A stretch of DNA of 64,000 nt from Takakia lepidozioides (Eukaryota > Streptophyta > Takakiopsida > Takakiales > Takakiaceae), in NCBI GenBank assembly GCA_030704615.1, contig CM060734.1:45772042-45836041 (forward strand), written 5' to 3'. The translations under genes were made by a program, and so were the position numbers. This document shows, one piece after another, positions 32,757-43,959 of the stretch; the first letter of the stretch is position 1, and every line of letters begins with the position of its first letter. The notes under the pieces are model-generated. The model did not search any database and had not been told where the DNA came from. It saw nothing but the letters and a program-made list of their open reading frames with translations.

Positions 32757-34563
32757 ATGCTGAGGTACATTGTAGTCCTGCGTTGTCTTTTACATTCCTG
32801 TCATCTCTCACCGTCACCCGTTCCTGCATTTTCCCAACGGACCCATATCCCAGATTGCACACATTGGCCCTCACATGCATCAGGTTTTGCAACGGCGGCG
32901 GAGGATGAGGGTTCATCTGCAGGAGCTTCGTCTTGGATGCAGAGGCTGAAAAGTGTGTTCAAGAGCAAGACACCTTCATCAGATTCTTCCCAATGGGATA
33001 CTTCTAAAGAAAAGTCTGTGTCTCAGCATGACCTTACAATGGAAAGTGAGTGCCATTCTACTGTGTCGCTAGGTGCTCTGCTACACATTCAACAATCTAA
33101 TATCATAAAAGGCCCTCACTTGCACAATGTGACTGCTGGGAGTTGATCAGTATGAACTGTTGGATCACTTTGTTTATTTATTGCAAAGGACACTTCACGA
33201 ATTTCTTAGCTGAATGAAATGATGGTGCAGACAAGTATGCTTCTGGTACCAATTTGGCTTATAGGAGACAATGGCGGATATGCTTCTTCCAGCAACATGC
33301 GACTGCAGGAAAGAACCCAGTGGGTGTAAATTGGAGACTGAAGAGACAATACCCTAAAGCCTAGACTGGGCCTGCATTATGATGATTCGCAATATAGGAC
33401 ACCAGTATAACAGAGGGGGGGATGTGGAAACTGGCCGATGGTTTCCGCCGGGAATGTAAGTCTTTCTTTGGAAGAGTAACAGTGATCAAACAAGTAAGAA
33501 ATTTTATGTCTTCTTTCAATGAGTGCTTGAAGACCCCAGATTGAGAGCCCAATCCTGTAGTTTGCAGCCACGGTGGTCAGAGGTTGGAAATTAGCCCAAT
33601 AACCGGTTTAGTACAAGTATGTACTCGATTTGTGATCTTTTTTTGAAATCTGGCTCTGCCTCTCAATAGATTTTCTTTGTGTTGTACAGATTTTGCAGAT
33701 GAGTTGAAGAAGGCACACCAGTTTGGAAGTCTAACGACATTTGGACACGGCCTGCCCAAAGGGGGTGAAGTATCAGCTGTAAAATCCCTTGAGAGACAGG
33801 AGGGGATTCTTCGATCCCTAGCCCCACATGACCCTCTGGTATGCTTTTTCATTACATCTGAATTTGGTTGCTACAGGAAAGTCTGTTTCAATGTTTAATG
33901 AGAGCACCAACCTTCAGAAGTGGTAAACAGTGAAAGAGGGCTGCATACTGGATGGCGGGGCTTGCAGGTGAGCACACGATGTCTTCAGAAAGTAAGCAAG
34001 GGGCATGGGGCTGGGCATGGTATGGGTCCAGCGAGTTGGAGAGCTACACAAGGCTAAGGTGACAACGGAGTGGGGGTGCACTGTGCATGATGTTGATGCC
34101 TTACTGGCAAAGTACGAGTGGGCAAATGAGGCAAACAGGCGTGTGATGAAGCTTAAGGAGGAAGGCAAGTCGCTTCCCAAGTCTCTTGACGAGGTTAGTC
34201 TCCCGTGTTTGCTGCCTAAGAGCTCTTGTATGTTTTTGTTATGCTCTGGCAGCTGCATTCTCTTCTCAAAATCTCTCCTCCCGCTGTCTCACCAATGGCT
34301 TTCCATTGTTTGCCTGTTTCCTACCATCTTTTAATACCTTGAATGATGAAGTATATTTGTCCCTATACCTTGAATATAAGGTGGCCATAGCTGGGAGATG
34401 AAGCGTCTGGCCTGAGGTTGACACCATGAATTTGTTGGTTCGTGAAGGTGCAAGAGTTGATGGGGGGTCGCTGGAATGCGGCAGCATCTGTGAATCTTGC
34501 AAAAAGTGGACAACTGAGTCGAAATGCTGCTTGTCCATGCGGCTCTGGAAAGAAGTACAAGAG
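32757..34563 (+). CDS. SEC-C motif protein, probably organellar; four exons visible, last exon missing
   Basis: Exons 32757-33045, 33690-33838, 34032-34193 and 34448-34563 join in frame with GT-AG borders (donors GTGAGT, GTATGC, GTTAGT, GTGGGT). ATG 32757 begins an Arg-containing, acid-poor N-terminus (MLRYIVVLRCLLHSCH) that looks like an organellar presequence. Then come SSWMQRLKSVFKSK, NFADELKKAHQFGSL, EWGCTVHDVDALLAKYEWAN with KLKEEGKSLPKSLDE, and finally SRNAACPCGSGKKYKR. The last is a SEC-C zinc motif (CPCGSGKKYKRCC), best known from the SecA C-terminus. The order matches a plant family of small SEC-C proteins of unknown role. The donor after KKYKR means the closing Cys residues should lie on another exon. 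None is seen; a gypsy-type LTR begins 32 bp after the donor. The gene is either a long-intron gene or broken by the insertion. Confidence 0.75.
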
Positions 34564-34595
34564 GTGGGTTCTCGCTCTTTTCACAGCTCCTCTCA

Positions 34596-35321
34596 TGTCG
34601 CGGCCCTTTGCCTTGAGGGCAAGGGGTCGGGACACAGAAGGGGCTGCCCTTGTGGTGGGGGCAGTAGAAGCGATAGGTACAGGGGCTGAAGCACCCTTGA
34701 GTGCCCAAGGCACTCAAGGAGGCAGAGGCGCTCACTAGGCGGAGCCCCGCACACCGGGTTGCGGTGGGGGTGGCTCCACAAGGGGTGGTGGTAGCTTAGC
34801 GGGACTTAGTGGGGGTGGCATAGGACTCACCATGGGGTGGAGACCTCGTGGTGGGAGTCGTGGGGAGTCTTGGGACTCATCACGGCCCAATGGGGCCGTG
34901 GTGAGTGGGCCAAGACTCACCGCGACTCACCACCGGGAGTCGAGGGTTTTCGTGGTGGTTCACTATAAAATGGCATGGCTGGTTGTGAAACCCCCGCGGA
35001 CAGCTAAAGAAGTATATATAAGGGGAGTAGTGACCCCGAGAACGGTGCAAGCCCGTTGGTGACCAAAAACTAGTGAGTAAGCGAGCGAGCCGGAAAGCGA
35101 CCAAAGAGTGGGGAGCTGTTCCGGACTGCCATCTACCAAAGGGAATTCCACTAGGCCCAAATAGGTGGAGGGTTTAGTGGGAGAGCGAAGGGGGACCGTT
35201 ATGTCCCGGTGAGCAGCCGAAGCTCCAAGTTGGCCCGGCGGCCAGGTTGGGAGTCAGGCGTGCGCATCTAAGCGAGTAACTATGACTTGAAGGGGAGCTT
35301 ACCGAAGTGAGGTGCGTGACA
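34596..35321 (+). mobile_element. 5' LTR of a Ty3/gypsy-type retrotransposon
   Basis: The right border is firm: it ends GCGTGACA two bases before a primer-binding site. The left border is placed at TGTCGCGGCC, giving short inverted ends TGTC and GACA and a length of 726 bp; this end is inferred. TATATATAAG at 35013-35022 fits an LTR promoter. No second LTR is seen in the window, so no solo-LTR or full-length element can be defined and no target-site duplication is testable. Confidence 0.6.
35013..35022 (+). promoter_or_regulatory. LTR TATA box
   Basis: TATATATAAG within the putative 5' LTR, about 310 bp before the LTR end, a reasonable position for the U3/R boundary. Predicted from sequence only. 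Confidence 0.5.
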
Positions 35322-35323
35322 CT

Positions 35324-35335
35324 TGGTATCAGAGC
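35324..35335 (+). other. retrotransposon primer-binding site (tRNA-iMet)
   Basis: TGGTATCAGAGC is the standard plant LTR-retrotransposon primer site, complementary to the 3' end of initiator methionine tRNA. It starts two bases after the LTR end. Confidence 0.9.
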
Positions 35336-35376
35336 TTAGAGTTCAGTACGCGATCGTCCTTGGGATTGGCCTCATC

Positions 35377-35987
35377 ATGGGGTCGGGCAAGCCAAAGCGA
35401 AAGCGGAACGGCCCAAAAGATGATGATCCTGGTGAGCCCGATGGGGGCGACGTGTCACCGAAGCGGCCATTTGAGGAAGCGACGCAGGTTTCTGAAAACG
35501 AGGCCGCTCAAGAGCGGGAGGAATCCGAGGAGTCGGAGCCCGAGGAATCCCTGAGAGCTCCGATAGACCAACAGATGCCTCCCATGCCGGCAGCTTTTTG
35601 GGAAGGGTTGTTGGCGCAGTTTGGCGGGACGTTGAAAGACATGTTGAAGGCAGCTAATGCCACTTCCGCTAAGGCAAAGTTTAAGGTGAAGCCTAAGGAA
35701 CCCGACACCTTCGAGGGCGTCCGAAATCGGAAGGCACTCAACACCTGGCTCTTGGAGCTAGAGCAGTACTTCCGGGCGGCCAAGTTGAGTGACGAGGATC
35801 GGGTGGAAGTGGCTCCTACCTATTTGAGGGGCTATGCTCAACAATGGTGGCAAAAACGCCTTCATGACCGAGGTCCAAGCCCGGAAACCTTGAACTGGAG
35901 TGGGTTCAAGGAATTGATGAAGAGACAGTTTGTGCCCCTCAACGCGTCCTGGCTTGCCCGGGACAAGATGAGGAATTTGAAGCAAAC
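35377..35987 (+). pseudogene. Ty3/gypsy gag, truncated and joined to PPR sequence
   Basis: ATG 35377 (MGSGKPKRKRNGPKDDD) opens a gag with a charged N-terminal region. A Retrotrans_gag core follows: DTFEGVRNRKALNTWLLELE, QYFRAAKLSDEDRVEVA and YLRGYAQQWWQKRL. Gag forms the retroelement's virus-like particle. At about 35988 the gag sequence stops abruptly and PPR coding sequence begins (ATGTCATCCTGAACACTGCC), in a different frame. The open frame runs on to 36042 as nonsense. No zinc knuckle, protease or polymerase follows. Confidence 0.85.
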
Positions 35988-37964
35988 ATGTCATCCTGAA
36001 CACTGCCCTGGTGGACATGTATACCAAATGTGGGTGCATTAAGGATACAAAGGGAGTTAATTTGAACACCATGGCTGAACGAGATGTGGTGTCGTGGAAC
36101 GCGATGCTTGCAGGGGTATGCACAGCAGGGGCATGGGATGGAGGCTTTGGAGACCTATGAGCAAATGATGGGGGAAGGGGTGAAGCCACATCACGTTTGT
36201 GTGCGTTTGCAGTTCGTGTGCAAGCCTGGCAGCCCTGGAAAAGGGCAAAGAGGTACATGGTTGCATTGCCAAAGCTGGAATTGTACCAGATGTGATTCTG
36301 AACAATACCCTCGTGGACATGTATGCCAAATGTGGGTGCATTAAAGATGCGGATGAAGTGTTCAACAGTATGGCTGAACGAGATTTGGTGTCATGGAATG
36401 CCATGCTTGCAGGATATGCACAGCAGGGGCGTGGGATGGAGGCCTTGGAGACCTATGAGCAAATGATGGGTAAGGGTGAAGTGTGACCACATCACGTTTA
36501 TGTGCGTTTGCAATGCTTGTGCAAGCCTGACAGCCCTGGAAAAGGGCAAAGGGTGCATGGTGACATCATCAAAGCTGGAATTGTACCAAGGTTGCGATGT
36601 GTGTGCAAACCTGGGAGCCCTGGAAAATGGGAAAGAGGTCTGTGGTGACATCGTCAATGCTGGAATTGCACCAGATTCATCCTCAACACTGCCCTGATGG
36701 ACATATGCCAAATGTGGGTGGATCGAGGATGCGAAGGGAGTTTTCAACACTGTGGTTCAAAGAAATGTGGTGTCGTGGAACGCTATGCTTGCAGGGTATG
36801 CACAGTAGGGGCACGGGATGGAGGCTTTGGAGACCTATAAACAAATGATGGGGGAAGTGGTGAAGCCCTCATGGAGTGCAATGATTGCAGGATATTAAAG
36901 TGGAGAACAGCCTTCTTGACGCCAAATGTGGGAGCGGAAAAGATGCACATCAGGTTTTCGACAAAATGCCTGAACGAGATGTGGTCTCATGGAATGCCAT
37001 GATTACAGGATATGCTGAGCATGGCTATGCTGAAGAGGCTTTCAAGATACAAGCAAATGGAACTGGACGCGATGACACCGAACAGGGTCACGTTCGTTTT
37101 TGTTGTCAATGCATGTGCCAGTCTAGGGGCCCTGGAAAAAGGCACGCGGGTCCATGCTGATATTAACAAAGCTGGGGTTGTGTCATATATTAACTTGGAC
37201 AATGTCCTTGTTAACATATATGCCAAATGTGGGAGTGTTCATGATGCACGTCAAGTGTTTGAAAACATGGTTCAGCAAGCATGGAATGCCATAATTGCAG
37301 GATATGCTCAGCATGGATGTAGTACAGAGGCCTTCCAACTATTTGAATAGATGCAGCAGGAAGGCTTGAAGGCAGATGGTGTCACCTTTGTTTCTCTTCT
37401 CTCTGCTTGTAGGCATGTAGGCCTGGTGGATGAAGGCCACCACTTGTTTGGTTCCATGAGTAGAGATCACGGCCTCACTCCTACAGTGGAGCATTTTTGG
37501 TGCATTGTGGACCTTCTTGGCCGTGTAGGCCGATGAGATGAGGCAAAAGAGTTCATCAACAAAATGCCAATTGAACCAGATGCTCTGGTTTGGGGGACCT
37601 TGCTTGCTGCTGCCAGAATTCATGGGGATGTGGAGGTAGCAGAACATGCAGCAAAATCTCTTCTCATGTGCGATCCCAACCACCATGCAGCTTATGTGTT
37701 GCTATCCAACATCTACGCCGCATCTGGCAGGTGACAATATGACACAACATGATGTGGTTTCATGGAGGAACATGATTGCAGCATATGCTTCGCATGAGTA
37801 TGGCAGGGAGGCTGTTGAGATGTATGAACAAATGCAAAATAAAGGGTCGCCACACCTCCACCAAATTCATCTCAAAGATTGTTGGCCAAGCAATTGTTGT
37901 ACGGGACGCTAACCGCTTTCACCACTTTGAAGATGGGATTTGTTCTTATGGTGATTACTGGTGA
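35988..37964 (+). pseudogene. PPR-DYW pseudogene A
   Basis: A chain of PPR motifs in shifting frames. Good pieces include [20 protein letters not shown] with [18 protein letters not shown] (36199-36486), [20 protein letters not shown] (about 36960-37030) and EGLKADGVTFVSLLSACRHV (from 37360). The E region is interrupted near 37536 and 37734. The DYW domain is reduced to its last third: [20 protein letters not shown] ending CSYGDYW at 37964. The HSE and CGDCH parts are replaced by a stray PPR-like piece (37746-37846). The final SCG has become SYG. The left end abuts the gag fragment. The N-terminal part is absent. Confidence 0.9.
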
Positions 37965-38009
37965 AAGGATGTCTTCTTGGAAAGATACGAGTGTCTTGCA
38001 AAAAGGTGA

Positions 38010-38330
38010 ATGCCTGTCAGATTACCTGTCATTCTGAACACTATGGCTGAACGAGATGTGGTGTCGTGGATTGTGATGTTTGCAGGGTATGCACAGCAGG
38101 GGTGCGGGATGGAGGCTTTGGAGACCTATGAGCAAATGATGGGGGAAGGGTTGACCTATGAGCAAATGATATGGGAAGGGTGGGTACCGGACAAAGTCAC
38201 ATTCACTTCCGTTCTCGATGCATGTGCCAGCCTAGCAGACCTGGAAAAGGGCAAAAAGATCCATGCTGATATTATCAAAGCCAGAATTGAGCCACCCGAC
38301 ATCCTTGAGCGCGGAGGGGTTTCACGCAAT
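38010..38330 (+). pseudogene. PPR fragment B
   Basis: Encodes NTMAERDVVSWIVMFAGYAQ, a duplicated TYEQM segment, then DKVTFTSVLDACASLADLEK with KKIHADIIKARIEPPDILE. After about 38325 it runs into spacer sequence, repeated at 43960 and 47190, that is unrelated to PPR motifs. There is no start or C-terminal domain. Confidence 0.8.
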
Positions 38331-38339
38331 ATGGTGACG

Positions 38340-38625
38340 GCACCCTCTTCTTCGACCTATTTCAGCCTGTTTTTGCCTCTCATCAGACTCGGCCCTGAGA
38401 TGCCTGTTATCAGAATCAGCCCTAAATTTTCATGTTGAATTCTGCAAGTTAGCTGGTTGACTAAACCTTTGATAGTTTGGAGTGACTGACATGATACTGC
38501 CAATGTGACAACAGGAAAGTATCCAGAAACAGGTAACAGAGACGAGAAGTTGTGGAATGAATAATTTTCTGACCCCTGTTAATGGTGGGACAATCGAGGC
38601 AAAAAGGTAAATGCCTGTTGGATTA
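38340..38625 (+). pseudogene. recurrent spacer ending in PDF-type module, first half (copy 1)
   Basis: The spacer (CCTATTTCAGCCTGTTTTTG, GTTGAATTCTGCAAGTTAGC) leads to GKYPETGNRDEKLWNE, an in-frame TAA, FSDPC and WWDNRGKKVNACWITES. The same spacer plus module recurs at 45205-45415 and 47190-47445, and in part at 43960-44110. WWDNR with a basic tail matches the first half of the OSB PDF motif. The stop codon makes this copy non-functional. Confidence 0.6.
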
Positions 38626-38774
38626 CAGAGAGTAGCAGATGCAATTGAGCATAGGAACTAGTGTGATAAGTTGAGTTGGTGTTTCCTTGAACAAATCTAG
38701 GCTGTCATTGTGCTAGCAGCAAAGCAAGGATGTATGCATGATTTGTACATAGGCATGGATAGCTGAAGGAGCAG

Positions 38775-38895
38775 GGATAGAGTGTGGGTCCAGACTCATC
38801 CAACAGGGCCGGACTTCAAGCTCCAGATGACCTATGATTCCCTGTGGATCAATAGCTACAAGAAACCTGCATGGGGAAATGGTCAACTAACTAGC
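38775..38895 (+). pseudogene. PDF-type module, second half (copy 1)
   Basis: Encodes GPDFKLQMTYDSLWINSYKK followed by PAWGNGQL. It corresponds to PDFKHK...LW...PxWV of the OSB PDF motif. The frame differs from that of the start of the same segment, so copy 1 carries a frameshift relative to the open copy at 45545. Confidence 0.6.
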
Positions 38896-38925
38896 GCAAC
38901 ATAAAGAGTGCAGTCTTAACATTCA

Positions 38926-41900
38926 GTGACAAGCTGCCATCACACTCCATCGATTCATCAGCTCCTGACAACGGGTGTTGCACATATATTACTATGCTCA
39001 AATTCATGGGCATATACCGTTACCACAACTTCTGAAAGAGGATCAAGAGAGGGAGTCCACAATGCCTCTTCTGGCACTTTTGGGCATGTGAAGATGCTTT
39101 GTGAGGCAAGCAGACTGAAAGAGGCTCTACAAACTTTAAACCAAGGAGGAATTTCAGCAGATTCAGATACTATGTCTGTCTCTTGCATAAGTGCATCAAG
39201 ATGAAAGGCCTTGAAGCTGGAAAGCAGGTGCACACGAGGGGTGAAGCCCATCCACATCACGTTTGTTTGTGTTTGCGGACTGAGAATTAGATCCTTGAAA
39301 ACCGCTTCTTCCGCCAGGACTTAACCTGTTAGACAGGGCGATCCTGCTTCCAAGATAGAGTCGATTAACTTAGGGTATGTGTTTTTAGTCCTACATTGCA
39401 GCTGACCCAACCATCTGACCTTGAATTCCTCTCGTCTAAAGGGAGAGATAGAGAGAGTATTCCTAAGACGTTGTTTGCCGTAGCCTTGTGGCCATTGACT
39501 CCGCGCCCAGTTTAAACAATTGATCCGGGTTTTCCAGATATCCTCTAGAAATCCCTTTACACAAGCATTAACCTGCTGTGTGTGGTTTGCCCAATAACTA
39601 GGCCCCAAAAGGGCCTGGGCGTTTGGCTCAGCCTCGAGACTTTCAAAGTTGATAAACAGAGGTACAGATGTATGAGCAAATGATGCGCGAAGGGTGAAGC
39701 CCAACCACATCACGTTCGGTTGCATTTGCAATGCGTATGCAAGCCTGGGAGCCCTAGAAAAGGGGAAAGAGGTCCATGATGACCTCGTCAAAACTGGAAT
39801 TGTACCAGATGTCATTCTGAACACTGCCCACATGTATGCCAAATGTGGGTGCATTAAGGATGCAAAGGCAGTTTTCAACAATATGCAGGCTGAACGAGAT
39901 GTGGTGTCGTGGAGCGCGATACTTGTAGGGTATGCACAGCAGGGACGTGGGGTGGAGGCTTTGGAGACCTATGAACAAATGATGGGGGAAGGGGTGAAGC
40001 CCAACCACATCACGTTTGTGTGCGTTTGCAATGCGTGTGCAAGCCGGGGAGCTCTGGAAAAGGGCAAAGAGGCCCACGGCGACATCGTCAGAGCTGGAAT
40101 TGTACCTAATGTCATTCTGAACAATGCCCTCGTGGACATGTATGCCAAATGTGGGAGCATCGAGGATGCAAAGGCAGTGTTCAACAATATGGCTGAATGA
40201 AATGTGGTGTCATGGAACGCGATGCTTGCAAAGCATACACAGCAGGGGCGCGGGATGGAGGCTTTGGAGACGTGTGAGCAGATGTTGGTGGAAGGGGTGA
40301 AGCCCATCTGTGCGTTTGCAAGCCTGGCAGCCCTGGAAAAGGGCAAAGAGTGCATGGTTGTATCGCAAAAGCTGGAATTGTACCAGATGTGATTCTGAAC
40401 GATATCCTCGTGGGCATGTATGCAAAATGTGGGTGCATCGAGGATGCGGAGGGAGTGTTTGACAGTATGGCTGAACGAGATTTGGTGTCGTGGAGTGCGA
40501 TGATTGCAGGGTATGCACAGCAAGGACTCGGGATGGAGGCTTTGGAGACCTATGAGCAAATGATGGGGGAAGGGGTGAAGCCCGACCGCATCACGTTTGT
40601 TTCCGTTTGAAATGCCTGTGTAAGCCTGGCAGCCCTGGAAAAGGGAAAAGAGGTCCATGGTGACATCGTCAAAGCTGGAATTGTACACTGCCCTAATGGA
40701 CATGTATGCCAAATGTAGGTGCATTGAGGATGCGAAGGGAGTGTTCGACAATATGGCTGAACGAAATGTGGTGTCGTGGAACGCAATGTTCGCAGGATAT
40801 GCTCAACATGGTGTCATAGGGAGGTCCTGCAACTATTTGAGGGAATGTAAAAGAATGGCTTGAAGCCGGACAATATCACCTTTATATGTGTTCTCTCTGC
40901 ATGCAGCCACTTTGGCCTACTGAATGAAGGAAATCAAGATCATGGTGTCACTCCGACAGTAAAGCACTTTGGCTGTATGGTGGACCTTCTTGGACGTGCG
41001 GGACAACTGGATGAGGTAGTGGATCTGATTAATAAGATGCCAATCAATCCAGACGTTGTGGTGTGGAAGGCCTTGCTTCGTGCCTGCAGAATCCATGGCA
41101 ATGTGGAGATGGCTGAACGTGCGGCAACATCTATCCTCAAGTGGGATGAACACTAGGATGCCGCGACTTATGTGTTGCTATCAAACATCTATGCTGCAGC
41201 TGGTAGGTGGGATAATACTGCAAAGGTGAGAAGAATGATGAAGGGCTATGATTGCAAGATCTGCTCAGCATGGTCATGGTCTTTTTAACTCTTTCAGCGC
41301 ATGCAAAGAGAAGGCATGAAGGCAGATATTGTCTCTTTTATTATTGTCCTCAACGCTTGTGCTGGCCCGAAGGCTTTAGAACGGGGCAAGCAGCTCCTTG
41401 CCAGCATCATCAAAGCTGAATTTGAGTCAGATGTTGGACTCGGGAATGCCCTTGTCAGTATGTATTGCAAGTGCAGGAGTGTGATGGATGCACTCAATGT
41501 GTTTGACAGAATGCCTAAGCGAGATGTGGTCTCATGGACTGCGATGATTGGAGGATGTGCACATAGTGGTCATGGTGAGGAGGCTTTCAAACTCTTTCAA
41601 CAAATGCAAAGAGAGGGTATGAAGCATCCCTGGAATAGGGCAAGTGGGTCCATGCCTACATTATCAAATCTGTGTGTGAGTCAGATGCTACGTCAGGAAT
41701 GCCCTCATTGATTTGTATATCAAATGTGGGAGTGTAGAGGATGCACGGGAGGTGTTTGACAAAATTCTTAAACCAGATGTGGTCTCATGGACTACGATGA
41801 TTATAGGATACGCTCAGCATGGGCGTGGTCACGAGGCTCTCCAACTGTTTGAACTAGTGTGAAGCCAAATGAGGTCACATTTATTGGTGTTCTCTCTGCA

Positions 41901-42541
41901 TGCAGCCATTTGGGCCTTGTAGATGAAGGTGGTCATTATTTTCAATCCATGTGTCAAGAGCATGGCATTACACCAACAGAAAAGCACTGCACCTGCATGG
42001 TTGACCTCCTTGGCCGTGCAGGGCGCTTGGATGAAGAAGATTTCATTGCCAACATGGCACTCAAACCAGGTGCTTCAGTGTGGGGGGCCTTGCTTGGTGC
42101 CTGCAGAATCTATGGAAATGTGGAGTTAGCAGAGTGTGCTGCAGAATGTATTTTCAAGGTGGAATCACAAGATGGATACATTTGCCGTTGGAGATAGATC
42201 TCACCCACAAGCAGAGGAGATCTATGATGCGTTAGAGAGATTGACTTGGCAGATTAAGGAGGCGGGATATGTGCCTGAGACACGCTTTGTGTTGCGTGAT
42301 GTGGATCAGCAGATGAAGGAACAGGCTCTTTACCACCACAGCGAAAAGCTGGCCATAGCTTTTGGGCTCATTAGCACACCCCCTAGGACCCCTATCCGCA
42401 GCATTAAAAACCTATGTGTATGTGGGGACTGCCACACTGACACCAAGTTGATATCCAAAATTGTTGCACGAGAAATTATTGTAAGGGATGCCATCTGCTT
42501 TCATCACTTCAACAATGGGTGTATTCTTGTGGGGACTACTG
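38926..42541 (+). pseudogene. PPR-DYW pseudogene copy 1
   Basis: Begins with an N-terminal segment like that of the intact gene (GSREGVHNASSGTFGHVKML, ALQTLNQGG, CIKMKGLEAGKQVHT). It is then interrupted by an inverted TE-like fragment (about 39280-39660). PPR motifs follow at 39694-40200, 40204-40610, 40657-40863 and 40860-41156, separated by frameshifts and by a CGA-to-TGA stop at 40198. From 41281 a further PPR set leads to an E region and a DYW domain at 42136-42541. The domain has HSEKLAIAFGLI and CGDCHTDTK, but a one-base loss near 42518 changes the end from VCSCGDYW to CILVGTTG. A deletion near 42170 removed most of the E/E+ motif; the same deletion is present in copy 2. Confidence 0.88.
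39280..39660 (-). mobile_element. inverted TE-derived fragment inserted in PPR pseudogene copy 1
   Basis: On the minus strand this encodes ANHTQQVNACVKGFLEDIWK and RSQWPQGYGKQRLRNTLSIS. It shares DNA with 61067-61345 (same strand) and 20262-20360 (opposite strand). Copy 2 of the PPR pseudogene lacks it at the matching place (near 45977), so it inserted after duplication or was lost from copy 2. Confidence 0.6.
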
Positions 42542-43307
42542 GTAATAATCTCAGGGTAATACAGCAGCCAGAAAACACTCCAGACAGCTGTTTCACCTAC
42601 CAAACTAAAAAATATCTTTCCCCAGGGTATGTTACGCACCTTCTGGTAAGGCCTTAAAGTTCTCCCAAGGTTATTTCCCTTCATTTAATACGAGTTACCG
42701 CAAATATATAAAGAAAAATCAACCTTGTCGCGTGTGGTATGATCTTCTCCCCAACCCCCCCATCCCCCCACCCCGAGGGTCCCATGAGCCTTGTGCTCGG
42801 TTAGTGATCCTGGGTTCAATCCTTCAACATGTGCCTTCAAACCGACCATTGGCCTCTAGATGGGCTGTGTTGAGCGGTAGGCTTCATTGGACATTAAAGA
42901 AAATTTACCTTTATCTTTATGAAAGAGGTTATTTTCTCCTCACCATAATGAAGGGCCTGATTTGTGAGAAGTAGCTTCCCGTTTTTTCTTTTCTTTTTTT
43001 CTTTTTCTTTCTTTTGAAAGTCTTAGGTGTCTACTTATGGTAATGCAGCTTAGTCTTAGTGGCAATCTTTATGTGCTTCGTCAAACTCTGGGGATGCCGA
43101 AGAGGAGAGACCAGCATAATTTCAGCCCTCTTTTCTTTGAAAAATAAAAATAAGATGATAGCTTCAGCAACACTCCTCCGTTCTTCTTCCGAAAAACAAT
43201 GAAATACACAGTGTATGCATGTAACACCCATGACCCACCCCTTTTTGTGAAAATTGAACATAGGTCTTAGAATCGTCGCTAGTAGTGCGGAGCAACGCGA
43301 AGCCCTA
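41281..43307 (+). repeat. segmental duplication block, copy 1
   Basis: Nearly identical by eye to 48170-50003. It spans the C-terminal PPR/DYW part, the 3' flank with the SINE-like piece, and ends at GCGAAGCCCTAGT. Copy 1 has about 150-200 bp near 43050-43240 that copy 2 lacks. Small indels separate the copies, for example CAGATGCTACG here against CAGATGTCTACG in copy 2. Confidence 0.85.
42725..42935 (+). mobile_element. SINE-like element (duplicated at 49610)
   Basis: Contains GTGCTCGGTTAGTG followed by GGGTTCAATCC, A- and B-box-like strings set unusually close. The end reads TTGGACATTAAAGAAAATTT and then TTTATCTTTAT, resembling the (TTATC)n-tailed string at 18795. It lies in the duplicated block, so its second copy is not an independent insertion. 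Confidence 0.45.
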
Positions 43308-43310
43308 GTT

Positions 43311-43440
43311 CTAGCTCTCGACCGAAGGTCGAGAGCTAGTTTAGTGTGGAGCGTGATTAGGGCGCCATAGTTCCACGTCATCGTCGCCACCTCGTCGTCG
43401 TCAGCCACGTCATCGTCGTAAGCCATGTCATCGTCGTCAT
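43311..43440. repeat. perfect hairpin plus CGTCATCG-rich repeat, copy 2
   Basis: CTAGCTCTCGACC (43311-43323) and GGTCGAGAGCTAG (43327-43339) form a perfect 13-bp stem with a GAA loop. TTTAGTGTGGAGC, AGGGCGCCATAGTTCCACG and tandem CGTCATCGTCG units follow. The 32449-32585 copy has a different but still self-complementary stem. Confidence 0.75.
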
Positions 43441-43444
43441 TTCT

Positions 43445-43700
43445 GTGTGTCGGTTGTAACGAACTCGCATAGACATGTGCTAACCCAGCAGCCTTGGAGC
43501 AGGGCAGACAGCTTTACGGGAAGATCATTGAAGCAGCCAACTATCATTCTAGACACTATTGTGGTGGACATGTATGCCAAGTGTGAAGAATGCAAAGGCA
43601 GTGTTCGACAGTATGGCTTAGCAAAATTAGTCTCTTGGAATCTGATGGTCGCAGGGTTTGCCCAGTGGGATGGAGGCATTGGAGACTGTACGATGTGTAG
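43445..43700 (+). pseudogene. PPR fragment C
   Basis: Encodes TIVVDMYAKCEECKGSVRQY and LVSWNLMVAGFAQWDGG. It is a single, diverged PPR pair with a deletion after MYAKC. No start, E or DYW part. Confidence 0.75.
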
Positions 43701-43959
43701 AAGTTTGTCCATCCTACAAATGTGGGCTCTTGGCTCCTGTTACTACCATGATTTGGTATTCTTCCTAATGTTTACAAGGTTCTTGGGAGAGTCAGCTTGG
43801 TCTTAGCAGGCCGTGTTTCAATCTCTGCCTGCTTAGCTGCACCGTGGTGGTTCACACAGACCAATCCGACATTACCTGACTACAGACACAAGCAGCACAC
43901 ACAAGAGGTCCTTTTGGGTTGATGGTCTCCATGGGTCACAAGGTCAAGGACAATGTGGT

